Assembly (NCBI GenBank): GCA_937995875.1
Contig: CALKIW010000063.1
Span: forward strand, 1-18,276
Source of the DNA: an uncultured Bacteroidales bacterium
GTDB taxonomy: Bacteria; Bacteroidota; Bacteroidia; Bacteroidales; Bacteroidaceae
DNA: 18,276 nucleotides
Reading direction: 5' to 3'
Position numbers and translations under genes: made by a program. The stretch's first letter is position 1. Each line of letters begins with the position of its first letter. This document shows, piece after piece, positions 1 to 7,700 of this stretch. Under the pieces are notes generated by a model. It was not told the origin of the DNA and did no database searches. It saw nothing but the letters and a program-made list of their open reading frames with translations.

Positions 1-282
1 CTCGAAACCCATCCCAATTGCGATGTTGTCATCAAGGATATCAAGGTGGATGGCACCTCCGTGGCTTTCGACGACGCACTGATCGACAGAGGAGTTGGGG
101 ACGACGGTCCCAATGCGGCTCGCCGTTATATCCTAAATCCTTGGGGAGCTACAGCCGATGATGCCCCGAAATACGCGTTCACATCTACTATTGCTGTAAC
201 CATTGGAGTGAAAATGGACAATGGTACGCCTTTCATTACTGAAGACGCTGAGGCTGCTAAGACCATCAGTAAGAGAAAGTAG
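1..282 (+). CDS. C-terminal end of a putative surface glycan-binding protein (5' truncated by the window)
   Basis: Reading frame 1 is open from the first base and stops with TAG at 280-282, giving 93 residues of a protein that starts outside the window. The segment RRYILNPWG, preceded by an IKVDG...V.FDD strand pattern, matches the start of the two C-terminal domains of the next gene, where the equivalent is RIEIYNEYG preceded by a similar valine-rich strand. So the gene probably encodes a related beta-sandwich surface protein of the same polysaccharide utilization locus. The last residues (ITEDAEAAKTISKRK) are polar and look like a natural end. The in-frame GTG at 46 is internal, because homologous sequence precedes it. 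Function as a glycan binder is inferred from context only; signal peptide and N-terminal domains are not visible. Confidence 0.75.
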   Translation, partial: LETHPNCDVVIKDIKVDGTSVAFDDALIDRGVGDDGPNAARRYILNPWGATADDAPKYAFTSTIAVTIGVKMDNGTPFITEDAEAAKTISKRK

Positions 283-289
283 AACGACT

Positions 290-315
290 GACGGACCCGG
301 TAGCGCCGGGCCGTC
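290..315 (+). other. Intercistronic hairpin between the two surface-protein genes
   Basis: GACGG-A-CCCGG, loop TAGCG, CCGGG-CCGTC forms a 10-bp GC-rich stem with one bulged A, starting 8 nt after the preceding stop codon. No T-run follows, so a complete intrinsic terminator is unlikely. It more likely protects the 3' end of the upstream message or attenuates readthrough into the next gene, 40 nt further on. Confidence 0.55.
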
Positions 316-354
316 AAACTGATTACTAAAATCAATACTTAAAGAATAGAAACT

Positions 355-2463
355 ATGAAACTAAAATATTTATCAGGCATGATGTTGCTGGCGGCAGGCG
401 TTATGTTTACTGCCTGTTCCGATGACGATGACAACTATTCTGCAGCTACAATGCCGATTGTCACTGAAGTCAATACCGGCGATGCCGTTGTTACGGCTGT
501 CAGTGCAGCCATTGCAGAAGGCATTGTAAAGGATTTGAGTGCTGCCGCTTCCAATTCTTACGAGGTTGGAGTGGTGTATAGCACGGCGACAGATCCCACG
601 CAAGGCGGTACAAGGGTGGTGGGCAGTTACCGAAACGACACGGTAAGTACTACGATTAACGGTCTCACAACGGGTGTCACCTACTATTATGCCACGTATG
701 TTTGCTTGCAGGACCGTGTCTATAAGTATGGCGACGTGAAGCAGTTCACCACAACCAACGCTACGGCTACTACCGGTGTGGCTTCCGATGTGAGCTATAC
801 CAAAGCAACCCTTGCGGCCGACTTCGCCGGACTCAACGGATTGGCATCTGCAGAAAAGGGTATCAAGGTGGGTTTAACTCAAGATGTCGACAAACTCATG
901 GAAGGCCCCGATTATCAAGTGGGCACGGTGAACGGTTTGTTGCCCGGAGCAACCTATCATTATATGTCTTACGTAAAGGTGGGCAATGGTTATGTTTTGG
1001 GCGAAGTGAAGAACTTTACCACCAAGAAGCAGGAGATGGAATATGTTGATCTCGGACTGAGCGTGCTGTGGGCCAAGTACAACCTTGGCGCGGAGCAGGA
1101 GCAGGAAGTGGGTACACGCTTTGGTTATGGCGACCGTTCGGGCGAACTATACTCCAAAAATCTCGGCGACTATCCCTCACAGGATATTGCAGATACCGAG
1201 TTTGACATCACCAACAGTGTGGAGATCGACGGATCATCGCCCATGTTGAGCGCCATGCCTACTCTCGAACAAGTGAAGGAACTCATAGCCAAGACCACCA
1301 AGAAAATAGAAACCCGAAACGGTGTGAAAGGTGTACGCTTCACGGCTGCCAACGGCAATTCCATTTTCCTGCCTTACACAGGCTACCGTAATGGCAAGGA
1401 AACCATTGATGACGGAAAAGGATTTTATTGGACCGGTACCGTGAGTCAAGTGAATAATGACTATGCCAACACGCTGACATTCGATGACAATGGTGTTGTG
1501 AAAAACGGCAACTCGTTGCGCAGCTATGGCATTGCCCTAAGAACGGTGCGCCCATACGCTGAACTGAAACCGGGCGAAACCGGCAAACTTGCAATAGGCG
1601 ACTTGGAAAATAACGGCAATCTTCGCATTGAAATCTACAACGAGTACGGAACAACCAAAGGCAATTCCGTTATTGATCCGAGTGCGGTAAAGTTCAACCA
1701 AAACATGGTTGTCACATTCAAAATATCAGGTTTGAACGACAATTATAAGGACGATGCTCCCAAGAGCAACATTGCCGGACTGGAATATGCAGCGGCTTCA
1801 TGGGAGCCTTCCCATTGGTCTTCGCTGGAGGGCGACAAATATGACGCCAACGTAACCGGTGATGGTACTTACACCGTATGGATGGAGACAAATGGAGCTG
1901 CAGCCGAAGGAACAGTCGTATTCTGTGTTGATATTAAAAACTTGGCTGCTAACCTTGTAGATCCTTCCAAAGTGAAGGTGGAACTGTTAGGTGTCAAACT
2001 TGATGCTGATGTAGAGCAGCCCTTCAATCAAGACATCGTCGCGTTCAATAACAAGGACGGTAACGAAGTAGACGGGCGCATTGAAATATACAACGAATAC
2101 GGCACTTCGGGTGCAGCGGCCGGTGGCTTCTACAATAGCTCCTTGATGTTCACGGGCACTCAGATTGTTAATTTCACCATAGGCGGAATAGACGGAAACC
2201 TGAAAGACGGCGCTTCGAAGAGCTACCGTACGGAGTTGAGCTATGCCGATCAGGACTGGGATCCGTCTTATTGGGGTGGCAGCAAATTCGGCCGTACCAC
2301 TGTGACGGGCGACGGAACGTATGAGGTTTTTGCCACGCTCAATGGCGAGTGTGCTGGTGCGGTGGTCTGGACCATAGAACTTTACGACCTTTGGAAAGAC
2401 CTTGTAGACCCGTCTAAGGTAGCTGTCACCATCAACAGCATTACAACCCCGTGCAAGAATTGA
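355..2463 (+). CDS. Multidomain surface lipoprotein, putative glycan-binding protein
   Basis: This 702-residue protein begins with a lipoprotein signal peptide whose lipobox FTAC ends at Cys21. Cys is followed by SDDDD, the acidic pattern that directs Bacteroidetes lipoproteins to the outer surface. Residues about 33-133 and 134-224 resemble two fibronectin III-like modules, each ending in FTT. Residues about 229-401 resemble the FISUMP-type domain common in these genomes (YVDLGLSVLWAKYNLG start, YWTGT and ALRTVRP late). Two tandem homologous domains follow at about 412-549 and 560-698, each with RIEIYNEYG, TGDGTY and LVDPSKV. No catalytic motif was recognised. Its place directly before a GH5 endoglucanase and after a related gene suggests an SGBP-like role, holding polysaccharide at the surface for the enzymes and a SusCD transporter; that role is inference. 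The ATG at 355 is preceded by an A-rich leader. Confidence 0.85.
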   Translation: MKLKYLSGMMLLAAGVMFTACSDDDDNYSAATMPIVTEVNTGDAVVTAVSAAIAEGIVKDLSAAASNSYEVGVVYSTATDPTQGGTRVVGSYRNDTVSTTINGLTTGVTYYYATYVCLQDRVYKYGDVKQFTTTNATATTGVASDVSYTKATLAADFAGLNGLASAEKGIKVGLTQDVDKLMEGPDYQVGTVNGLLPGATYHYMSYVKVGNGYVLGEVKNFTTKKQEMEYVDLGLSVLWAKYNLGAEQEQEVGTRFGYGDRSGELYSKNLGDYPSQDIADTEFDITNSVEIDGSSPMLSAMPTLEQVKELIAKTTKKIETRNGVKGVRFTAANGNSIFLPYTGYRNGKETIDDGKGFYWTGTVSQVNNDYANTLTFDDNGVVKNGNSLRSYGIALRTVRPYAELKPGETGKLAIGDLENNGNLRIEIYNEYGTTKGNSVIDPSAVKFNQNMVVTFKISGLNDNYKDDAPKSNIAGLEYAAASWEPSHWSSLEGDKYDANVTGDGTYTVWMETNGAAAEGTVVFCVDIKNLAANLVDPSKVKVELLGVKLDADVEQPFNQDIVAFNNKDGNEVDGRIEIYNEYGTSGAAAGGFYNSSLMFTGTQIVNFTIGGIDGNLKDGASKSYRTELSYADQDWDPSYWGGSKFGRTTVTGDGTYEVFATLNGECAGAVVWTIELYDLWKDLVDPSKVAVTINSITTPCKN
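1588..2448 (+). repeat. Tandem duplicated C-terminal domain in the surface lipoprotein
   Basis: Protein residues about 412-549 and 560-698 share RIEIYNEYG near the start, a VTFKISG/VNFTIGG strand, a WEPSHW/WDPSYW aromatic motif, TGDGTY and LVDPSKV near the end. The aromatic pairs could be sugar-stacking residues, but this is a guess from sequence. The upstream truncated gene ends in a shorter version of the same fold. Confidence 0.75.
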
Positions 2464-2491
2464 TATAGGTTGTTAAACTAAAGTCAGCATT

Positions 2492-2523
2492 AAGGGCGTG
2501 GATGCTCAGGAGTCCACGCCCTT
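2492..2523 (+). terminator. Strong hairpin between lipoprotein gene and GH5 gene
   Basis: AAGGGCGTGGA (2492-2502) pairs perfectly with TCCACGCCCTT (2513-2523) around a 10-nt loop. GTTGTTGTT follows, only a weak T-tract. It begins 29 nt after the lipoprotein stop and ends 21 nt before the GH5 start. It may act as a partial terminator or as an RNA-stability element that lowers GH5 expression relative to the lipoprotein. Confidence 0.6.
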
Positions 2524-2544
2524 GTTGTTGTTAAAACACATATT

Positions 2545-4005
2545 ATGAAAAGAACAATACTTACCGTGTTTTTGTCCTTCGCGCTGTTCTCTCTACACGC
2601 ACAGGATAATCCCAGAATCACGACAATGGATCTTACGGCCGGTGAACTTGCCCATTATATGGCACCGGGCTGGAATTTGGGCAACACCCTCGAAGCCGGC
2701 AGCAACACCAATAATTTTACAAACAATGGCGGAGTCGGTGCGGAGACTGCCTGGCAAGGCACTCGGACCACGCGCGAATTTATCAGCTTTATCAAACAAA
2801 GCGGATTCAACAGTGTGCGCCTGCCTGTTTCCTGGGTGATGGGTCACATCACCGACAGATCGTCCATGGTGATTGATGAGGCATGGATAGCTCGTGTAAA
2901 AGAGATCGTGGACTATTGCATGGAGGCCAATCTCTACGTGGTGCTCAACGACCACTGGGATGGCGGGTGGCTGGAATACGACGGATTTACCACCGGGGCG
3001 GATGTGGCGGCCAAGAAAGAACAACTGCGCAAACTCTGGACTAACATAGCCAACGCATTTAAAGACTACGACCAGCGCCTGCTCTTCGCCGGTTTCAACG
3101 AGCCGGGTGTGGGAGCTGCCAGTCCCGAAGCAACGGGAAACCTGATGTTCGACCAATACGGAGAGAATGATAAATTCGTGGATTTCGTGTCGCGTTTGCA
3201 GGAATACGAGCAGGTGTTTATCGACGCCGTGCGTGCTACGGGTGGCAATAACGCGAACAGAGTGTTGGTTGTTCAGGGGCCGTTAACCAACTTTGGGAGG
3301 ACCAATAAGTATTTCGACATCACAAAATTAAGCGATAGTGCCGCCAAACGCCTGATGCTCGAAGTTCACCATTACGACCCATTTCAGTTTTGCGGCATGA
3401 GCGAAGACGCCGACTGGGGCAAGGTGTGGTATTATTGGGCCGGCCACGCTCCGAAGCGTGCTTCTGCCAGCCGCGTGGTGCCTGATGCCCAACGTGTGGC
3501 GATTCAGACTGCCATGCAAGAGTTGAAAACCAACTTCGTGGACAAGGGCTACCCTATTATCTTGGGAGAATATGGCTGTAACCACAGGACCATAGCCCCC
3601 ACCGACGGAACTCAGGCCAAGCACGATGAGAGCGTAAAATATTGGTATGGCTTCTCAACGCAGTATGCTTATGAGGCCGGTATCATTCCTTTCGCTTGGG
3701 ATACTAACAATTTAGGACGCCCCAATATGACGGTGTTCAATCGCTCTGCTGTCTCTATCAACGACGCAACCGTGTATGAAGGCATCTTCGACGGTGACAA
3801 GTCTGGGCGAACAGCCTACAACGCCATTTATCCCAAACCCTCTACCACCAGTGGTGTTATGCAGGTTGAGGACAGAGGTAAAGCTCCTGTTGCCGTTTAC
3901 GACGTGTGTGGTCGGTTGGTTGCTTCCAATGTGGCGAGCTTGCGGAAGGTTTCATTGGGTAAGGGAGTGTACGTGTATAAAGGGAGAAAAGTTGTGGTAA
4001 AATAA
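2545..4005 (+). CDS. Secreted GH5 endo-beta-1,4-glucanase (subfamily 4-like, probable endoxyloglucanase) with C-terminal sorting tail
   Basis: The 486-residue protein has a Sec signal peptide ending near HAQ (residues 18-20), with no lipobox. The GH5 TIM barrel spans about 30-430. Visible family motifs are GWNLGNTLEA (42-51), SVRLPVSW (90-97), NDHWDGGW (135-142), FNEP with acid/base Glu186, HHYDPF (275-280), and GEYG with nucleophile Glu342. The stretch VRATGGNNANR is typical of GH5 subfamily 4, which includes endoxyloglucanases as well as cellulases; the subfamily call is from memory of motifs. The last 40 or so residues (VAVYDVCGRLV ... LGKGVYVYKGRKVVVK) resemble a type A C-terminal domain of the type IX secretion system, suggesting export across the outer membrane without a lipid anchor. 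GH31 and GH2 enzymes nearby favour xyloglucan as substrate. This is the last gene of the upstream transcription unit; a terminator follows. Confidence 0.9.
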   Translation: MKRTILTVFLSFALFSLHAQDNPRITTMDLTAGELAHYMAPGWNLGNTLEAGSNTNNFTNNGGVGAETAWQGTRTTREFISFIKQSGFNSVRLPVSWVMGHITDRSSMVIDEAWIARVKEIVDYCMEANLYVVLNDHWDGGWLEYDGFTTGADVAAKKEQLRKLWTNIANAFKDYDQRLLFAGFNEPGVGAASPEATGNLMFDQYGENDKFVDFVSRLQEYEQVFIDAVRATGGNNANRVLVVQGPLTNFGRTNKYFDITKLSDSAAKRLMLEVHHYDPFQFCGMSEDADWGKVWYYWAGHAPKRASASRVVPDAQRVAIQTAMQELKTNFVDKGYPIILGEYGCNHRTIAPTDGTQAKHDESVKYWYGFSTQYAYEAGIIPFAWDTNNLGRPNMTVFNRSAVSINDATVYEGIFDGDKSGRTAYNAIYPKPSTTSGVMQVEDRGKAPVAVYDVCGRLVASNVASLRKVSLGKGVYVYKGRKVVVK

Positions 4006-4026
4006 CTTCAAATAGCACACATTAGT

Positions 4027-4102
4027 GCGGAGGCGATGCAGCAAGACAAGTGTTTTTCAGAAATTTTATGGCACTTTTCCAACTGCATCGCTTCCGCTTT
4101 TT
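4027..4102 (+). terminator. Terminator-like long hairpin after GH5
   Basis: GCGGAGGCGATGCAG (4027-4041) pairs with CTGCATCGCTTCCGC (4083-4097), with one G-U pair, and TTTTT follows at 4098-4102. The 41-nt loop holds a weaker internal pairing (AAGTG with CACTT). It starts 22 nt after the GH5 stop, and is the likely end of the upstream unit. Confidence 0.75.
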
Positions 4103-4162
4103 CATCGTATGATGTAAGTTTTTCTTCACTAAAAAACGATGTTCCAAAAGTTCCATTCTAAG

Positions 4163-4192
4163 TTTCTTTTTCCACGATTATGGAAAAAGAAA
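4163..4192. repeat. 11-bp perfect inverted repeat
   Basis: TTTCTTTTTCC (4163-4173) and GGAAAAAGAAA (4182-4192) are exact reverse complements around an 8-bp centre (ACGATTAT). No T-run follows on either strand and the arms are AT-rich. It could be a regulator-binding site or an RNA hairpin; nothing visible decides between them. Confidence 0.6.
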
Positions 4193-4266
4193 TACGTTTA
4201 TTCTGCAAAATCATTTTCTTTTTTCTATAGCCATGTTGTCACGGTTTTACGATTGGATATTAATCG

Positions 4267-4354
4267 CCGTGCGTTGAAGGCTTGACGACCGTGCGACAAA
4301 GGTTTAGTCGCCATGCGGTTGAGCTTCAACCGCTCAGCGATAAAGGCTTAACCG
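4267..4354. repeat. Four imperfect tandem copies of a 22-bp unit
   Basis: Units start at 4267, 4289, 4311 and 4333. The first seven bases are CCGTGCG, CCGTGCG, CCATGCG and CTCAGCG. Most units then carry an AAGGCTT- or AAGGTTT-like core, and units 3 and 4 end in ACCG. The spacing is exactly 22 bp each time, with no insertions. A weaker related sequence may lie just before (4245-4266). Unit 3 contains a small hairpin, GCGGTTGA-GCT-TCAACCGC (4315-4333). The period is not a multiple of three, so the array is not protein-coding in a repeated sense. Function unknown. Confidence 0.75.
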
Positions 4355-4577
4355 CGACGTGGCAGCAGCAAGATTTTAGAAAAACAACGGTCTCACGAGT
4401 GTAATGTTCTGATATTCAGAAATATAGATTAAAGTGCAAAATTTTGGCTTATTCCGAATAATTATTTTTATATTTTCAAATAAGCGCGCTATGGAGAGGC
4501 TTTTGTCATGAACTTTCAACGGATATCATGATTGCTGGCTTGCACAAAATCCAAATGATGTTTTGCTTAAAGTTAGG

Positions 4578-4640
4578 TCGGACAAGTCGGACGGGTCACA
4601 CTGATCGGATAGGTCAGGCCAGTCCGACTGGTCTGAGAAG
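4578..4640. repeat. Seven tandem copies of a degenerate 9-bp unit
   Basis: Successive 9-mers are TCGGACAAG, TCGGACGGG, TCACACTGA, TCGGATAGG, TCAGGCCAG, TCCGACTGG and TCTGAGAAG, with a possible eighth, CCAGACAAT, to 4649. TC begins all seven. The third unit contains TGA in the natural frame, so it is not a coding repeat on that strand. It lies 90 bp upstream of the -33 box of the HTCS promoter. Confidence 0.75.
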
Positions 4641-4730
4641 CCAGACAATAGGCAGACACGCGAGCCGTGCATTCCTATGACAAAATGCCATTGCGAATGG
4701 TTGAAAGGGCCTAAAAAACAGATTAAAATG

Positions 4731-4762
4731 TTTGGCTGTTTCCTTGCGTATCGCTATATTTG
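4731..4762 (+). promoter_or_regulatory. Consensus Bacteroidetes promoter for the HTCS gene
   Basis: TTTG at 4731-4734 and TATATTTG at 4755-4762 are separated by 20 nt, matching the known -33 TTTG / -7 TANNTTTG form used by the Bacteroidetes primary sigma factor. Transcription would start near 4769, giving a leader of about 30 nt before the ATG at 4799. This rules out the in-frame TTG at 4760, which lies in the -7 box. Confidence 0.8.
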
Positions 4763-4798
4763 TATGTTATTTATTATCACTACAAAAATAGTTCGGCT

Positions 4799-7700
4799 AT
4801 GTCCATGAAATATAATCTACCATACATTCTGTTGACATTACTATTGCAAATCAGTCCGATACTTACATTCGGTCTCCCTGCGAACATTGATTTTCATAGT
4901 CTGAGCACCTCCGATGGCTTATCCAATGGTCAGGTCAATGATATTTACCGCGACACGCGCGGATATATCTGGTTTGGCACGCAGTCGGGTCTGAGCCGAT
5001 ATGACGGCTTCCGCTTCAAGGTGTTCTATTTTGACGGCTTGAACAAATATTCACTCCCCAACAACTGTGTGGAGGGCATACAGGAAGACGGCGATGGAAA
5101 GTTGTGGGTGCACACGTCTTCGGGTTATTGCATCTATGACCCGCTGACCGAAAGATTTGATGCCGACATGGAGCAATATTTCAGCACTTTCGGCATCACG
5201 GGGCAACCGGACAAGGTGTTGATAGACAGTAGCAAGAATCTGTGGGTGTCTGTGCCCGGAGCGGGTATCTTTTTCGTAGACGTCGAACGAAAAACGTCCA
5301 AGCTGCTGGAATTCAGTAAACCGTTGAGGCGCCATCTCGTGATAAGTATGACCTGTCGGAACGGACGGATGGTGGCCAACTTCGACAACGGACACATGGT
5401 TGCCGTTGATGTTGCTACCGGGCGACCGGTGTGGCAAAGCGATTATCTGGCCAGCCATCACAAAAAAACAAATGAAAGTGTGACTACTTTTATTGACAAA
5501 TTTGACAACTATTGGGTGGCAGTCAACGGACTTACCAGCATTTATTGCTCGTCGGAGAACAAATGGTATCTCTCTGCCAACGATTTTCTGACGCGACGCG
5601 GTTATACGCTGCCGTTCCAAGGTACGTTGTTGCTGAAAGATATGGCAGACGATGGCGAGCAGGGGTTGTGGATAGCCACCGACCATCTGGGACTGTTACA
5701 CCTCGACCATGCAACCAAGCAGCTGAATCAATATACCTACAATCGCAACGTTCCCACCTCAGTGGCCAACAACACCATTCAGAGCTTGTTGGTAGACAAT
5801 GCCGGAGCGTTGTGGGTTGGATGCTACAAGAACGGAATTTCCTATTATTCGCCTTCACAGTCTAAGTTCAGGACGCTCCCCATCGGTGATGTCTGCACGA
5901 TTACCGAAGACCACTCCGGACTGCTCTGGTGTGGCACCAACGATAAGGGTATCGTGGTCTACAATCCAAAGACCGACAGCCAACGAACATACGATATGGG
6001 TGTAACCCGTCTTGGCTCCAACGTGGTGGTGAGTTCGCTGACGGCTCGTGATGGCAGCCTGTGGTTTGGCGCGTTCAATGGCGGTCTTGTGCATTACCGT
6101 GAAGGACAATGGAAGGCCTATCGTGCCGATGGCAGGAGCGGTCTGCTCAGTGACAACGTTTGGAGCCTCTGCGAACTGCCCGATGGGCGTATTGCGGTAG
6201 GAACACTGGGAGCCGGACTACAGGTGCTGGATCCGAAAACGGGCGCTTTCGCAAACTATACAGCGGAGAAAAACCAATTGGGTTCCGACTATATCAACTC
6301 AATCGTATTGGGGCACGACGGCAGACTGATCATGGGACACTCGGTGAACTATTCAATACTCGACCTCAAGAGTGGAAAGGTGGAGAATTTTTCGAGCAAC
6401 AGGGCAGGAGTCCCGTTTCTCAGCACGCAGGTAAATCAGATATTCGAGGATTCCAGAGGCATTATCTGGATGGCCACTGCATCGGGCGTTAATGCCTACG
6501 ACGCCAAGACCGACCAGTTGGCTACGCTCGATTGGCAGGTGGGCATGACGGGAACGGTGGCTTGTTCGGTGGTGGAAGATCTTGACCACAATATGTGGTT
6601 GGTGAGCGACCACGGTGTGGCGAGAGTGGTTGTAAAGAAGAACGATGGGCAATGGGATTTCTTTACGATAAGTTTCAACAGTCTCGACGGATTGCAGGAC
6701 CGACAGTTCAACTATCGCTCTATCCTGTTGGCGAGCAATGGCTCGGTGGTAATTGGCGGTCAGGATGGGCTGAACATCATCCCGCCACGGAAAATAACCC
6801 ATCATCGTAGTAAGGCACGCGTCATATTCTCCGGGCTTGTACTCTTTGACCATCCCTTGAAAGTGGGAGAGGAGTATGACGGGCACACGGTATTGAAACG
6901 GAGTTTGGAGGAAAGTCGAAAACTCCATCTGAAATACAACGAAAATGCTTTCACGGTGCAACTGGCATCGAGTGAGGTGAGTATTCCGAAAAAAACGCGG
7001 TTCATGTATCGTCTGAAAGGTTTTTCGGATAAATGGTATTTTACGACCGAAGGACAAAGCAATGTGACCTATACGGGCATCCCTTCGGGCCACTACACAC
7101 TGGAAGCCCGCGTGGTGACGCGCTACGGCGTGATCAGCGACGAGGTGAGCCGTCTGGAAATCACCATTGCTCCTCCTTTCTATCGGTCTTTCTGGGCTAT
7201 ATTGCTTTATATTGTTATCCTGGCGCTCGCTGTATGGTATGCCCGCCGGATGATTATACGCCGGCAGCAAACGAAGTTTGAGATGCAGCAGATGCAGCTT
7301 GAGGCTGAACGCACACGGGAGCTGAACGAGATGAAGCTCACGTTCTTCACCAATGTAAGTCACGAACTAAGGACACCGCTCACGCTCATCATTTCTCCTC
7401 TGACCACAATGATGAACAAGGAAACCGACCCAGACAAGAAGCGGAGTTTGGGGCTGATACACCGCAATGCCATGCGTTTGCTCGATATGGTGACACAGAT
7501 TCTCGACTTCCGCAAGATGGAAAAGCAAAAGGAAACCTTGAATCTGTCTACGGGAGACATCGTGGATTATGTGCGGAGCATTGTCGAGACAGTGAGTGCG
7601 CTCAACGGAAAGAAGGTGGATGTGAGTTTCAATTCTGCCTGCGACAGTCTGCTGATGAATTTCGATGCCGATAAAGTGCGCAAGATGGTAGACAACATTC

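Larger units (their letters stand above)
4006..4798. other. Long gene-free intergenic region between GH5 and the HTCS regulator
   Basis: No convincing reading frame is present on either strand. From left to right it holds a terminator (4027-4102), an 11-bp inverted repeat (4163-4192), a 22-bp tandem-repeat array (4267-4354), an AT-rich stretch (about 4380-4577) in which I see no named element, a 9-bp tandem-repeat array (4578-4640), and the HTCS promoter (4731-4762). A non-coding RNA cannot be ruled out. Confidence 0.7.

Noticed and set aside
2593..3156. 187-codon minus-strand open frame inside the GH5 gene
   Set aside because: Overlaps the catalytic region of GH5 in antisense and has no independent support.
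4267..4640. CRISPR array or mobile-element ends
   Set aside because: The repeats are directly abutting with no unique spacers, units are too short and variable for CRISPR, and there is no transposase gene or target-site duplication.
6353..7363. 336-codon open frame on the minus strand inside the HTCS gene
   Set aside because: It is fully antisense to a well-supported multidomain regulator, shows no domain or signal motif, and its composition follows from the coding frame on the other strand.
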